NCBI GenBank assembly: GCA_021018995.1
Contig: CM037590.1
Span: forward strand, 71,271,597-71,335,596
Direction of reading: 5' to 3'
DNA length: 64,000 nucleotides
Origin: Chloranthus sessilifolius
Lineage: Eukaryota; Streptophyta; Magnoliopsida; Chloranthales; Chloranthaceae
The notes beneath the pieces were generated by a model. The model was given only the letters and a program-made list of their open reading frames with translations, searched no databases and was not told where the DNA came from. The position numbers and the translations under genes are program-made. Of the stretch, positions 33,788 through 44,394 are shown piece after piece. Position 1 is the first letter of the stretch. Every line of letters starts with the position of its first letter.

Positions 33788-36700
33788 ATGTCTTCGACAA
33801 TTCCAAGCAAAGAGTGGATGACTATGGAAAATCGCATGACTAAAGAATACATGCAAGGAGTCCGATCCTTTATTTCATTCGCAAAACAAAATGAAGTAGA
33901 TGCCGATTGGTGTTTTTGTCCTTGCGTCAACTGTCGTAACCTTAGAAAGCATAACTTAGAATTCATATCAGAGCATTTAATTTGTGATGGCATAGATAAG
34001 TCATACACAACATGGAACTATCACGGGGAACAGTTTCAGAAAAGTAAGGTTAACGTTGGGGCTTCCAGTGCATCAACTACTAACCAAAATGAAAATACAT
34101 CCACAAGACCCAGCAGATATGTTGGATGACACATTTGGACGTGTTAGATCACGAAGACCTAGATGCGTTAAATGAAGCTCATGATGAAGAGGATGGTCAG
34201 GCACCACATGAATTACAAGAGAATATGGAGTACGATAAGTTGCTGAAATATGCATTAGAACCCCTGTATCCTTCATGTCAACCCAACCATACGAAATTGT
34301 CAATCACAATTGAGTTGTTAAGCATGAAGGCTAGACATCAATGGTCTAATAATAGCTTCACGGAGTTACTGAATCTAATAAAAAAAATTCTTCCCGAAGA
34401 AAATACTTTGCCGGATAGCACTTACAATTCGAAGAAGTTAATCAAGTCATTGCGTCTGAAGCAAGAAATTATTCATGCATGCCCCAATGACTGCATATTA
34501 TACTGGAGAGATCATGCAAATAAGGACAAATGCCCTACATGTAATCAGAGTAGATGGAAACCAATAGATCCTTCGAAGCCGAAGACTAAACAATTACCAT
34601 GGAAGAAGTTACGATATTTTCCATTATCTCATAGGCTGCAAAGAATGTATAGTGTTCCGTGGATTGCAGAGAAAATGAGATGGCATGCAATGTCAGTTGA
34701 AAATGACAATTACATGCGTCATCCTGTGGATTCTTCATGTTGGAAATCAATCAATGTTCGTTGGAATGACTTTTCTTTAGAGACACGTAATGTTCGTCTA
34801 GGACTTGCAACAGATGGATTTAATCCCTTTGGGAATAAAAATAATTCTTATAGTTGTTGGCCCGTTATGATTGTTCCTTACAATCTTCCTCCGTCTTTGT
34901 GCATGCGAAAGGAATTTACAATGCTAACACTATTGATTCCTGGCCCAAAAAGTCCTGGTCATGAAATTGATATCTTCTTGCAGCCATTGATAGCAGAGTT
35001 GGCTGAATTATGGTCTACCGGAGTCGAAACTTATGACTCGTATACAAAGTCTAGCTTCAATATGAAAGCAATTTTATTGTGGGCTATACACGATTTTCCA
35101 GCATATGGCCATCTTTCAGGTTGTAGGACATCAGGACATTATGGTTGTCCTGTTTGCAGCGAAGGAGTTGATTCAATATGGTTATCACATGGAAAGAAAT
35201 TTGCTTACATGGGCCACAGAAGATTTCTTACAGATCTAAGTCATCCCTTTAGGACCCAAAAGTCACAGTTTAATGGGAAGGAAGAACATGAAAAATATCC
35301 ACGTCGTTTGAGAGGTTCTGAAGTACTATACAAAATGGAAACTATTCAGACCAACTTCGGAAAGGTAGCAGGAAAGAAGAGAAAGAGGTCCATGATTGAG
35401 AATAGTGCTTGGTCAAAGCGATCAATCTTTTATGACTTACCATATTGGAAGGTAATAAATATAATATTTATTATATTAATGTGATCTCTTATGTACATCC
35501 CTTGAATACTAACATAAATACTTTATTTGTGTAGGATCTATCCATTCGTCATAATTTAGATGTAATGCATGTGGAAAAAAATGTTGCAGAAAACTTAATT
35601 GCAACTATTATGGACACAAAGGGTAAAACTAAGGATGGCATTGAAGCCCATCTTGATCTCAAGGATATGAAGATAAGGAAGAAGTTTTGGCCTGTGCAAA
35701 AGAATGACAAGTGGCATTACCTTAGAGCTCCATTTTGCTTGTCTCGAGAGGAAAAAGAAATAATTTGTAAAACCTTATATAACCTTAAAGTTCCTATTGG
35801 ATACAGTGCAAATTGGAAATATAACATAAGCTTGGAGGATTTCGAACTCAAGGGCTTGAAGTCACACGACTACCATATTCTTATGCAACAATTGCTGCCA
35901 GTGCTTTTGATGCATGCTTTCAAAAAAGAAAAGCCTTTGAGAGCAGCTATTCGACAGTTATCATTATTTTTCAATGTCCTATGTTCTAAGGTCATAACAC
36001 GTGCTGAGCTATTGAACATAAGAGCACGCATAACCGAAACACTGTGTGTGTTTGAGAAATACTTTCCACCTTCATTTTTTGTTTCTATGACCCACCTTGT
36101 TGTGCACTTGGCAGAGGAGGCACTGGTTTGTGGACCTGTTCGATATCGATGGATGTATCCTTTTGAGAGGTAAATTCAAATTATATAATTGGTAAATTAT
36201 TTTATTTAACAGTATAATTCTTAATTTTTAAATAAAAATAATAATATGTAGGATGATGAAGACATATAAACATTACGTAAAGAATCAGACCTATCCAGAG
36301 GGGTCTATTGCATAGCAATATCTCATGGAAGAATGTATGAGGTATTGCATGGAGTACATGCCGGATGGTAGCAAAGGAAGCCATAAGAGAGGAGAAATGT
36401 CGTTCGTGGGCCTCGATGCTGCTCGTGGGTACCCAATTGATAAAAGGGGTAAAACCTATTGTCTTCAAAATGTGCAGTACCAACAAGTGCGTAGATGGGT
36501 TCTAGAACATTCACCAGAAAATGTTGAATGGAAGGTGTAAGTAATATATTATTTACATCTTCTTTATTGTATATTTAATTTTCATACATAGAAATTTAAT
36601 CTAATTAACTTTTAACATTTATAGGAAGTATCAAGCTTATCTTCAACGCCACAAGTCAAGCGATAAGCATCAGAGGGGCAACTATATTCCTTGGTTAAGA

Positions 36701-37310
36701 GAACAATTACAAAATGAACAACCTACTATGCTAAAGAGGCTTGTTGATGGTCCGAACTTTAATGCCATATCATATAGTGCTTACGCAGTCAATGGATATC
36801 TTTTTTGTACATCACAGTCAGAAATGAGTACAAGCACACAAAATAGTGGGGTCTCCATGGAGGCTTTAACTAGTTTTAGATCCAGTGCGAAGGATAAGAA
36901 CATCATTGAAGAAGAAGTCACTTATTATGGCATTATCAAACAAATACTGGAATTGGATTATGATGGCTTTAAGGAAACCGTTTTTTTACTGTGATTGGGT
37001 GCGTATTGAGGATAAAACAAATGGATGTGTAGTTGATCCAGAAACAGGTTTAGTGTTTGTTAATCTTCGGAGGCTTATGAAGACTTCGCATGAGGATAAT
37101 GAGCCATTTATTCTTGCCTCTCAAGCCACTCAAGTATTCTACTGCAAAGATCAAACCAGGGATGATTGGTATGTCGTCTTAGATGCTCCAAAGAGATTGA
37201 ATCAGGATGTTGATGCTTATGAAGATCCCTTAGTATTTGAGTCAAGAACAACAACAGATGCTTTAGCATTAACGTTAGTGACTGATGTTGTGGAAGAAGA
37301 TGGAGATTAG
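33788..37310 (+). CDS. TNP2-like CACTA transposase, nearly whole but with lesions
   Basis: The catalytic transposase of the large CACTA element. It shows a transposase-associated domain (33,810-34,040: FCPCVNCRN, SEHLICDGI, YTTWNYHGE), then the TNP2 family core (34,230-35,450) with PNDCILYWRDH and CPTCNQSRWKP. GFNPFG and CPVC blocks follow. After an intron (35,452-35,534) comes RHNLDVMHVEKNV and a DUF4218 region; an intron at 36,170-36,251 and one at 36,537-36,624 lead to a DUF4216 region (about 36,985-37,240: CDWVRIEDK). All introns are GT-AG. Lesions seen are a frame offset near 34,100-34,130, an in-frame TAG at 36,313-36,315 and a one-base offset in the T run at 36,981-36,987. It is therefore probably not active without help from other copies. 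Confidence 0.9.
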
Positions 37311-37319
37311 TTTATAGCA

Positions 37320-38165
37320 CTATCTCTTCAGGGTATGTTTTCTTAGATTGGCATTTTGCGTCTTAGTGTTCAGGTTCCTTTTATCATTTATGAATGTGTA
37401 TAAAAACTTCATTTCACTCAATGATTCAGTTCACTTAAGAATTTATTTTCTCAAGTGCATGCAATTGTTATTGGATGATAACTCGATTTCAATATTCTCT
37501 TTCGTCTTATTTTTTTCCTCATCCTTCTCTGTGTGATTGCCGCGTTCGGATTTGCCTCAAAAAAATTAAAAATTGCATTCAAGATGCAATTTTTAATTTT
37601 TTTGTTCTGCTTTTTGGGGTGATGGCATTGCCGAAGCTCCTAAGCAGTCGATCTTTGTTGTTTGTTCTTGTTCTTTTTTTGGTTTTTATCCTATTGCTTA
37701 TTTAGCAAAAAAAATAATGAACCAATGGCTTGAAAGGAATGATCACCTGCCAGTGGATGGAAAGTATTTGCGAGACGGTATCCCTTATATATCATAGACA
37801 GATGCCTGAAAGTAGTGACAGTTTCCAGAAGTGTTGCTTGCTAGGCATAGTTATCCTCCGTGATACCTTCCATGGGACAACTTGTTTCGACTAAGAGCAG
37901 TAATTTTAAGGGACACCATGCTTGACTACAACTATGGTGCACTCAAACAGCTGATGTGTTGCTGCACCTAAACATTTGGAGTAGCTACAGACTTGGACCA
38001 TACAAGCACACAATGCTGAGTAGCAGCCTCACATGCTGCAGCATTCAAAAAATTCCAAGTTGCACAACAGATGTATTTCCACTTGCAGAGCTGCAGCTAC
38101 CATGGCTCAAACTTTTTGGTATATAACAGTGGACAATATAACTACTTTCTTTAACTAATATTTAG
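37320..38165. other. CACTA interior after TNP2, no gene recognised
   Basis: 3' untranslated and spacer DNA. A 21-bp inverted phrase (aaaaattaaaaattgcat, then atgcaatttttaattttttt) at 37,559-37,603 could form a stem. Nothing codes for a known protein. Confidence 0.45.
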
Positions 38166-38257
38166 GTAGATAGAATATTTGTAGAAAATGCATTTGATGG
38201 TGTGATGCATTTTGCAGCTGTTGCTTATGTTGGGGAGAGCACACTTGAGCCTCTTAG
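38166..38257 (+). pseudogene. Captured second exon of UDP-xylose (UDP-arabinose) 4-epimerase
   Basis: Codes [20 protein letters not shown] and [10 protein letters not shown], the next conserved block of plant UDP-D-xylose 4-epimerase after the piece at 28,838. It ends at a clean splice donor (CTTAG|gtatgc at 38,257/38,258) and starts after a ttttag-like acceptor, so exact exon borders were kept. This shows capture of genomic DNA with introns rather than a retrocopy. It lies in the same orientation as the first piece, 9.2 kb downstream, with the TNP2 gene between them. Confidence 0.82.
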
Positions 38258-38329
38258 GTATGCTCTGTTTGCATTCTCTAATAACGTCAGTTAAAAATTA
38301 AACTAGAAAAAAGCTGATTATTAAGTATT

Positions 38330-38402
38330 GGGAGGGTTTTGTCGCTATGTATCTGATATATCAGATATTGGATACGTATTGGCCTGGGACCCAGCCAATA
38401 TG

Positions 38403-38455
<53 letters not shown>

Positions 38456-39010
38456 CTTTAACTGGACGCACAGTCGAGGTTCATTATCGCAATGTTTCGA
38501 GACTTGGGTGAAAAGTATTCAAGTTCTGGTAGTTTATTGTTAGTTACAATTTTCTTTAGATCATGGTTGCTTCTGTTTTAGGTCTTATTTTAAAATCAGT
38601 TGTGCTAATACTTGCCCTGTTTGGTGTTGCTATAGCTTACTGCTTCCACTTAAAACAGATACTTGCGAATTGCCAAAATTGGAAGCTGTTTTGGCGTGCT
38701 TCTAGCTTCCGGCTATTTTTACCAAAATTCTGATAGATATAGGCTGATATGTTTCTGGATAGGGCATGAATCTGCAGATATGTATGGGGTTTGGCAATGG
38801 GATATGTATCGGCTTGGGTCCAACCGATATGCTCGTATGACTCAGGACGCTGAATCCCTACCTGTAACCCATTATCAAGGTTTGGGATAAGTCTCGGCTC
38901 TGGTCCCAGCTGATATGACTAAGGACGTTGAATCTCTGTTTGTAACCCATCATCAAGTTTGGGATACATACTGGTCTCATATTTGGCTGATATCAGCCAT
39001 ATCGGCCAAT
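38330..39010. repeat. GATATGTATCGG-type repeat cluster with a long (TA)n tract
   Basis: A pure TA microsatellite spans about 38,405-38,451. Around it are repeated phrases such as gatatgtatcggcttgggtcc, cagccgatatg-like and gggataagtctcgg. Two related halves (38,755-38,885 and 38,885-38,965) share ggacgctgaatc/ggacgttgaatc and gtaacccat-atcaag. The style resembles 19,145-19,345. Unclassified dispersed repeat. Confidence 0.6.
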
Positions 39011-39561
39011 ATTTCACCATCCTTTTTTATAAAAAAAAAATCCAAGTACAAAAAAAATATATCAAAAGAAATAGTCAAATGAACAATATTGGTATTAAAT
39101 TCGGTTCATATTGACCATTATAGGCTTATATTTATTAGGTTTCCATCTCGACTCGGGCAATGGTCAGGTACCAGATTGAGCTATGAAATGATATGGGAGA
39201 ATCTCGACTTTTATGATTTTTACTTTTATAGGATGATGTGCAGTCAAAATCCTCTCATATCCAAGGGCTGCAGATGTAGTTGGACTCGAAGTCCGATTCA
39301 ACCCGATCGTTGCCCAGCCAGAGTCAGAACAGACTAAGTCCATATTTAGAGCCATGCCATCAGTTTTTTATCTTGATGAAGGGGTCTGTTTGAATCAGCA
39401 GCCATCAAATCTTGATTTTGGGTGATTGCAGGCTCCCCGTCGGAGTTCTCCCATAGATATAAAACCTTTATATGCGTCTTAAAGGACTAAGAAGTGCTTC
39501 TCCAAATCCCATCAATCAATGATTATATTCACAGATATCAAGGCTCCATTACTGTGCCTAT

Positions 39562-39801
39562 TTTTGGTGTCTTCAAATTCTGGTGTTAGCAGGGATGTGT
39601 GAAAGACTGCTCTACATCTCATATTTCACAAAAATTTTATCTTTATATGCATGTTGCCAACTTTGAATAAGGGTAGTGGGTTCACTAGTTCTTCTGTTGG
39701 ACTTTGTAGGGTTCTCGATTTTTCAAATTACAATATTTGTGCTTTGGGAGAGCACCACTGCTGAGCATTAGAGCATTTATCTTGGAATTGGAAAGCAAGA
39801 C
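39562..39801 (+). repeat. 240-bp direct repeat, copy 2
   Basis: Partner of 29,755-29,994, same orientation, 9.8 kb apart, lying downstream of the second epimerase exon as copy 1 lies downstream of the first. Confidence 0.93.
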
Positions 39802-41009
39802 CAATAATTATCTTTTAATGTAAAAGAGCAATGAATCTCATGCATGATGCATCTGTTCATGTATTTATAGCTTTTCTTTTATCCATGAATTTAAAGGCAC
39901 CCTTCATTTTATAGCTTTTCTTTTGTCCATATTGTTTAATGTGTCATGTGTGTCAGAGTTGTTGGTTGGACGCTCCGATGGAACTTTGATTCACATTCAG
40001 GCTGTGATGATATCCAATAAATTCTCATTGTTTCTTTTACATAAAAGACTCAATTTTTGCTTACTTGAATTGTTTAAGGCTGTGATGACTATGCATTCAT
40101 ACTAATTGTGTCAACAGACTGGGTCAGCTTGCTGAGCTTCTAGGTCGACCTCAAATCAAGCCAGACTTGGGATCCCTACTAGGGAAGTGGCCCAAGCCCA
40201 ATCCTGAAACTCAATCCCATTTAGTAATCAATTAAGATTTGAGCCCATTGTGAGGTACATTAGCCTTATTGGTAGGGCTTAAATCGAGCTTGGGCTTAAG
40301 CTCACATAAAATCTGTGTAAATCCAGCTTGGGCTTAAGCTCACATAAAATCTGTGTACAGGAAAACGGAGATTTTGACCCATTGTCACAACTATTGGGTT
40401 TATTAGATACTTTGCTTTGTTCTTCTCCATGACCTTTAACTGTGATCAAGCTGCATTACTGTCCTTGTGTAGTATTCTCATTCAGTGTCAACTTTAGAGC
40501 TGATGGCATGGTCACCCACCCACAAATTAGAGAACCTGCCAGTGTCTAAGATAAGACACATGATAGTGTGACTTAACAAATTTGCTTATGTGATCTCGTT
40601 GATGTTAAAATCACGAGGCACAAATCATAAGATTGCTACATAAATGGTTTATTTTATGCCCTTAAAAATAGGACATCATTTAATTACTTGCTGATTTTGA
40701 ATTGGTCACAAAGAAAAAAGGGGATTTTAGAGGGTACTTGCAATTGTCTGGGATTTGTGAGAATCTGAAGTGAAGATTATGAGGGGCTCCAACATCTTGT
40801 AACCATTTATTCTAGCACTTGGCTTTCTATATTATCTTTAGGCTTTTATTGGTGGGTTTATATCATTCAATATAATTGTTTATTCAATATTAAAAAAAAA
40901 TAATTGCAATTTTTCTGAAATATTTATTGTGAAGACAATAAATGTACGTGTTCTGTTTGCGACTATGAAGTAAGCAACCAATGAATAGATCTTTTTGTTT
41001 TATTTTTAG
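39802..41009. other. CACTA interior before the TNPA-like gene
   Basis: Non-coding. A 37-bp tandem duplication (cttgggcttaagctcacataaaatctgtgta) lies at about 40,289-40,360. An acceptor-like tatttttag at 41,009 suggests that an upstream non-coding exon of the TNPA-like gene lies here. Confidence 0.5.
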
Positions 41010-42778
41010 CAAAGAATCGATGACACAATCTGAATATGAAACAAGTGGGTTTGAGTCTCAACCAAATGGGTCTGAACAAAACGACACTCAAGAAAATCGG
41101 TCTGAACAAAGCGATATTCAAGGGGTTGGTTAGTTTGCTTCTTCTTTTTTATATAATAATTGTTATGAATAGAATACTAACAATATATTATTCATTTAGG
41201 TGAGCCTAAAAAATCATTGTATTTCAATGAATATGGGCAACCTATTGGAGAAGGTTCAGCAGAATTCTCCACATTTGTAGGCCGAATGGCGAGGGCACAT
41301 TGTCCACCTACATACAGTACTTGGCGTGACGTACCAATTGTCGTGAAAGAGCAAATATGGAGTAAAGTCTTTGTGAGTGGAAGTAAATCATTTAAAATCT
41401 AATTTAATTGTTCTACTAATAATTTTTTTAATCTTTTTTTTATTATCACAGGCTAAATATGATATTTCAATAAGTCACAAAAGCATGGTCTTATCGAAAG
41501 CTAATACTTCTTGAAAACAGTGGAAACATGACCTGCGCATACACTACAATAAACATCAGACAAATGTGGAACGGAAAAATGATATACCAAATCGTGTGAA
41601 GAAAGAAGACTGGGAAAATTTTGTTGATATGTGTTCAACGGAACAAGAGCAATCACGCCGAGAAAAAGGAAAGGCTTCCAGGGAGAAGATGAAAAACCCA
41701 CACACCACTGGTAGACGAGGAGCAGCTAACATGGCAGAGGAATTGGTAACATATATCCAATATTCTATTTGTATATAATTATTTGAAATAATAATATTTG
41801 CATGAAATTTTTATTGTACAGAAAAAGCAAAGTTTTGATGGTAGAGTCACCAGGACACAAATATATATAGCCTCCCATACCAAGAAAGATGGGACTTGTC
41901 CTTTACCCGCTTTAAGCAATCAACTAGTAAGACTATTATTTTACTTCATTTTATATTAGAATTTTAGTATTGAAATGTTTAATTAATATTTATTCTTTGC
42001 AGGATGATATTAGAAGAATCATTATGAACGATCCTCTTCTAGGGGATAACAATTTAGATAATGACCCTGTTGCTAAAGTAAATGATACTCACCTCCCATT
42101 TTTGTTTATTTTTTTCTTTGTAAGGAATTTATAGTTCTAAAATATTTTGTTGCTTAGGTTTGTGGTCGTGATGGAAGAGGTTATGTACGGGGCATGGGTA
42201 AGGGTGTATCTAAGACTGCTATTCAAGCATCAGCGCCTTGTAGAGAGAACGCTCAACGGGAGAAGAGAGCACGTGAAAGTATTGAATCAAAATTTGATTT
42301 ACTTATTCAACAATCTGATGAGGACCGTAAGGCACGCAAGACCCTTGAGGAAAAAGTCAATGCATTATCAAGTCAAGTTCTTTCTCAAGGAACACATATA
42401 TCAGATTCAAATTCTTTTCAGGTACAAGTTTCAATCTCATGAAGGCCCAATTTCCTTTTCAAAATTATAATTTTTCGATATAAATTTTTTAATATTAATC
42501 AGTTATCATTATTTTCGTAGGCACAACGACATTCATCGATTCTTCCTGATTCACCAGTGGATCAATCATCCACGCATTGCTTGTTAAAGAACTTTAGGAA
42601 AAAACTTGTTGCACTGGGACGCATTAATAGAGAGGCGACATCAACAGATTCATTTAGCATCATAGTAGATGATATTTATAATATCAACGCCGAGTTATAT
42701 GCAAGTGAAGGGACATTAGCAGATATTACAGTTGGGGATACAATTATTTGGCCAAAGGGACTTATCCAATATATATGA
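41010..42778 (+). CDS. TNPA/Transposase_24-like protein gene of the CACTA element, 7 exons
   Basis: The second CACTA gene. Such proteins bind subterminal repeats and help transposition. Exons fitted to GT-AG borders: 41,010-41,128; 41,200-41,372; 41,452-41,745; 41,822-41,926; 42,003-42,077; 42,158-42,421; 42,521-42,778. The first ATG is at 41,020. Exon 3 holds the plant transposase (Ptta/En/Spm, Transposase_24) signature: KQWKHDLRIHYNKH, an ENFVDMCSTE-like block and SREKMKNPHTTGRRG. Exon 6 is a probable coiled coil (RENAQREKRARESIESK to TLEEKVNALSSQV). The end block IINWPKG-like (TVGDTIIWPKGLIQYI) is also family-typical. One in-frame TGA (41,512-41,514) replaces an expected tryptophan; otherwise all exons are open. 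Confidence 0.88.
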
Positions 42779-43019
42779 TTATTGTTAGGTATAATATAAA
42801 TTGGATTTATTTGGTTACAGACATTTAATGGATTTGGATGCTTAGTAGTTTTTTTTGGGAATTTTAAGGTTTATGCTTTTTATGAATATTTCAAAATTGA
42901 AAGTTGTAATTAAGGAAGATGATTATTTATTTATTTATTTTAAGATGTGAATTTTCTTATGGTGAATTTATAAATTTTTGAATTTTGATGATTATAGATT
43001 TCGTTAGATTTTAGACAAA

Positions 43020-43413
43020 AATTATAAAAAAAACGATGTTACAAAATCGTCGTTTTTAAAATTTAAATATTTTTAAAAAAATATAAATACATAAATACGA
43101 CTGCTCAAAACCGTGGTTGTTTCATGAATGTGATTATTTTAAAGAGAAACGACAGTCATAATATGTCGATTATGTAGGGAATACGTCATGTCTTTTTTAA
43201 TAAAACGACATAAAAAACAACGGCTCAACACCGTCGTTTGTGGTCGACGGCCGAAGACAGTCGTTATTTTGATGACAAAAACGACGGTCTAAATATGTCG
43301 TTGAAAAATACTACTGCTTTTTCTAGGACGGCTCATTCGACGATCAAAAACCGTCGTTTTTGGAGAAAACGACTGTTTTGGACAGTTGTTTTTTTTGCAT
43401 TTTCACGTAGTGT
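43020..43413 (-). repeat. CACTA right subterminal repeats and terminal inverted repeat
   Basis: The last 28 bp (43,386-43,413) are the perfect inverted partner of 27,312-27,339. The preceding 370 bp carry about ten copies of a motif around aaaCGACggt / accGTCGttt on both strands. These are the expected binding sites for the TNPA-like protein. A sparser set is seen at the left end (27,350-27,460). Confidence 0.85.
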
Positions 43414-44328
43414 CCGAATCGCGTTGCCTAGATAATAATCTGGCAGCGGCCGCCGCAACCTCGACCGGGTCCCCACGACAAAACGCAAGCTTGCTTCTTG
43501 GTCGGCTTCCAAGTTACGTGCACGTGTAACTGATCGCCATACATAAGCCAAAACGGCTTGGAGGGAGGATATACCATCGGTGTTGCATTCGGAGTTCGCT
43601 TTGGCTTTGAGTTGGGCAACCGACTGCGGTGAGAACTGGAAGAAGCCTTCTTGAAGCGGCGGGAACGTGTATCCGACTATGTACTGTTCAGGTTCGGTAA
43701 AGGGCAAGCGGGCGATGGCTTCGCCTGGAAACCAGCGGGTTATGGTAGGAGGGTTCGAGATGTGAGTTGCTCCACGGGCGATCTCTGACCATGAATTGAA
43801 GAAATTCCAAAGGGAAGTGCCGTCGCATACGGCGTGGTTGAGGGAGCAGCTGACGAAGATGCCGTCTACGAGTTCGGTGACCTGCACCGCGAGAAGGGGC
43901 AGCGAGTTTCCATCGTAGTTGACGGGTTTGTTGAGAGGGAAGAAGGAATTGATAACAGGTGGCATATAGATGGGTGCAAGGATATCAGATATTGTAACAT
44001 GGTTGGCGGTAGCGTGGACGAATAGTGCACCTTTGTCGTTGTAGTCGATGAAGATGGATGAGGAGGCTGGTGCCTCGTGTTTTATGGTGGCCAGGCGGCC
44101 CGTGAGAGGGAGGACATGGTCGACGGTGCGAGAGAGGGAGGTCTTGAGGAGTGTAATGGTGGGTTCCATTGATGGTGGTTTTGGGAAGAGAAGGCGCTTT
44201 TGAATGTAATATGCTAAAAGCAAGTTAAGATCCCACGGAGTCAAGTTGTACTGCAAACCTTCTGCTGAGTTGCAGCATCCACGTACAGTAGACTGAGAGA
44301 TGATCTGAACTTCTTTATTATTCCCCAT
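43414..44328 (-). pseudogene. BAHD acyltransferase, N-terminal part (split gene)
   Basis: About 304 open codons from the ATG at 44,328. The YNLTPWDL-x-LLLAYYIQKRLLF opening is typical of plant BAHD enzymes of the At3g50280-like / EPS1-like group. The catalytic HXXXD motif is intact as HAVCD (residues 165-169, 43,836-43,822), followed by GTSLWNFFNSW. The open frame then runs to DYYLGNAI, where the CACTA element begins. The C-terminal third lies at 26,865-27,311. Removing the element and one TCC copy leaves the two sides one base out of register, so a further small lesion exists at or near the junction. Total predicted length would be about 450 residues, normal for the family. The substrate cannot be told from sequence. 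Confidence 0.93.
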
Positions 44329-44337
44329 TATTATTCT

Positions 44338-44369
44338 TCTCCTCCTCCTCCTCCTCCTCCTCCTCCTCT
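44338..44369 (-). repeat. (CTC)n microsatellite in the BAHD 5' UTR
   Basis: About nine to ten ctc/tcc triplets directly upstream of the BAHD start codon, read as GAG repeats in the transcript leader. GA-rich leaders are common in plants. Confidence 0.9.
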
Positions 44370-44385
44370 AGGGCAGAATTGATGC

Positions 44386-44391
44386 TTTATA
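44386..44391 (-). promoter_or_regulatory. Possible TATA box of the BAHD gene
   Basis: TATAAA on the minus strand, 58 bp upstream of the ATG, just before the GAG repeat leader. No other evidence for a start site. Confidence 0.45.
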
Positions 44392-44394
44392 CAT

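Larger units (their letters stand above)
27312..43413 (+). mobile_element. Two-gene CACTA (En/Spm) transposon, 16,102 bp, inserted in the BAHD gene
   Basis: The ends are perfect 28-bp inverted repeats beginning CACTACGTGAAAATGC, flanked by the 3-bp duplication TCC. Inside, on the plus strand, are a TNP2-type transposase gene (33,788-37,310) and a TNPA/Transposase_24-type gene (41,010-42,778), the standard two-gene set. It also holds host-gene exon fragments (28,838-28,948 and 38,166-38,257), a 240-bp direct repeat, a MITE and microsatellites. Identical ends, an exact target duplication and only a handful of coding lesions point to a fairly recent insertion. At 16 kb it is large for the family, mainly because of captured and nested DNA in 27,340-33,780 and 37,320-41,000. 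Confidence 0.95.
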
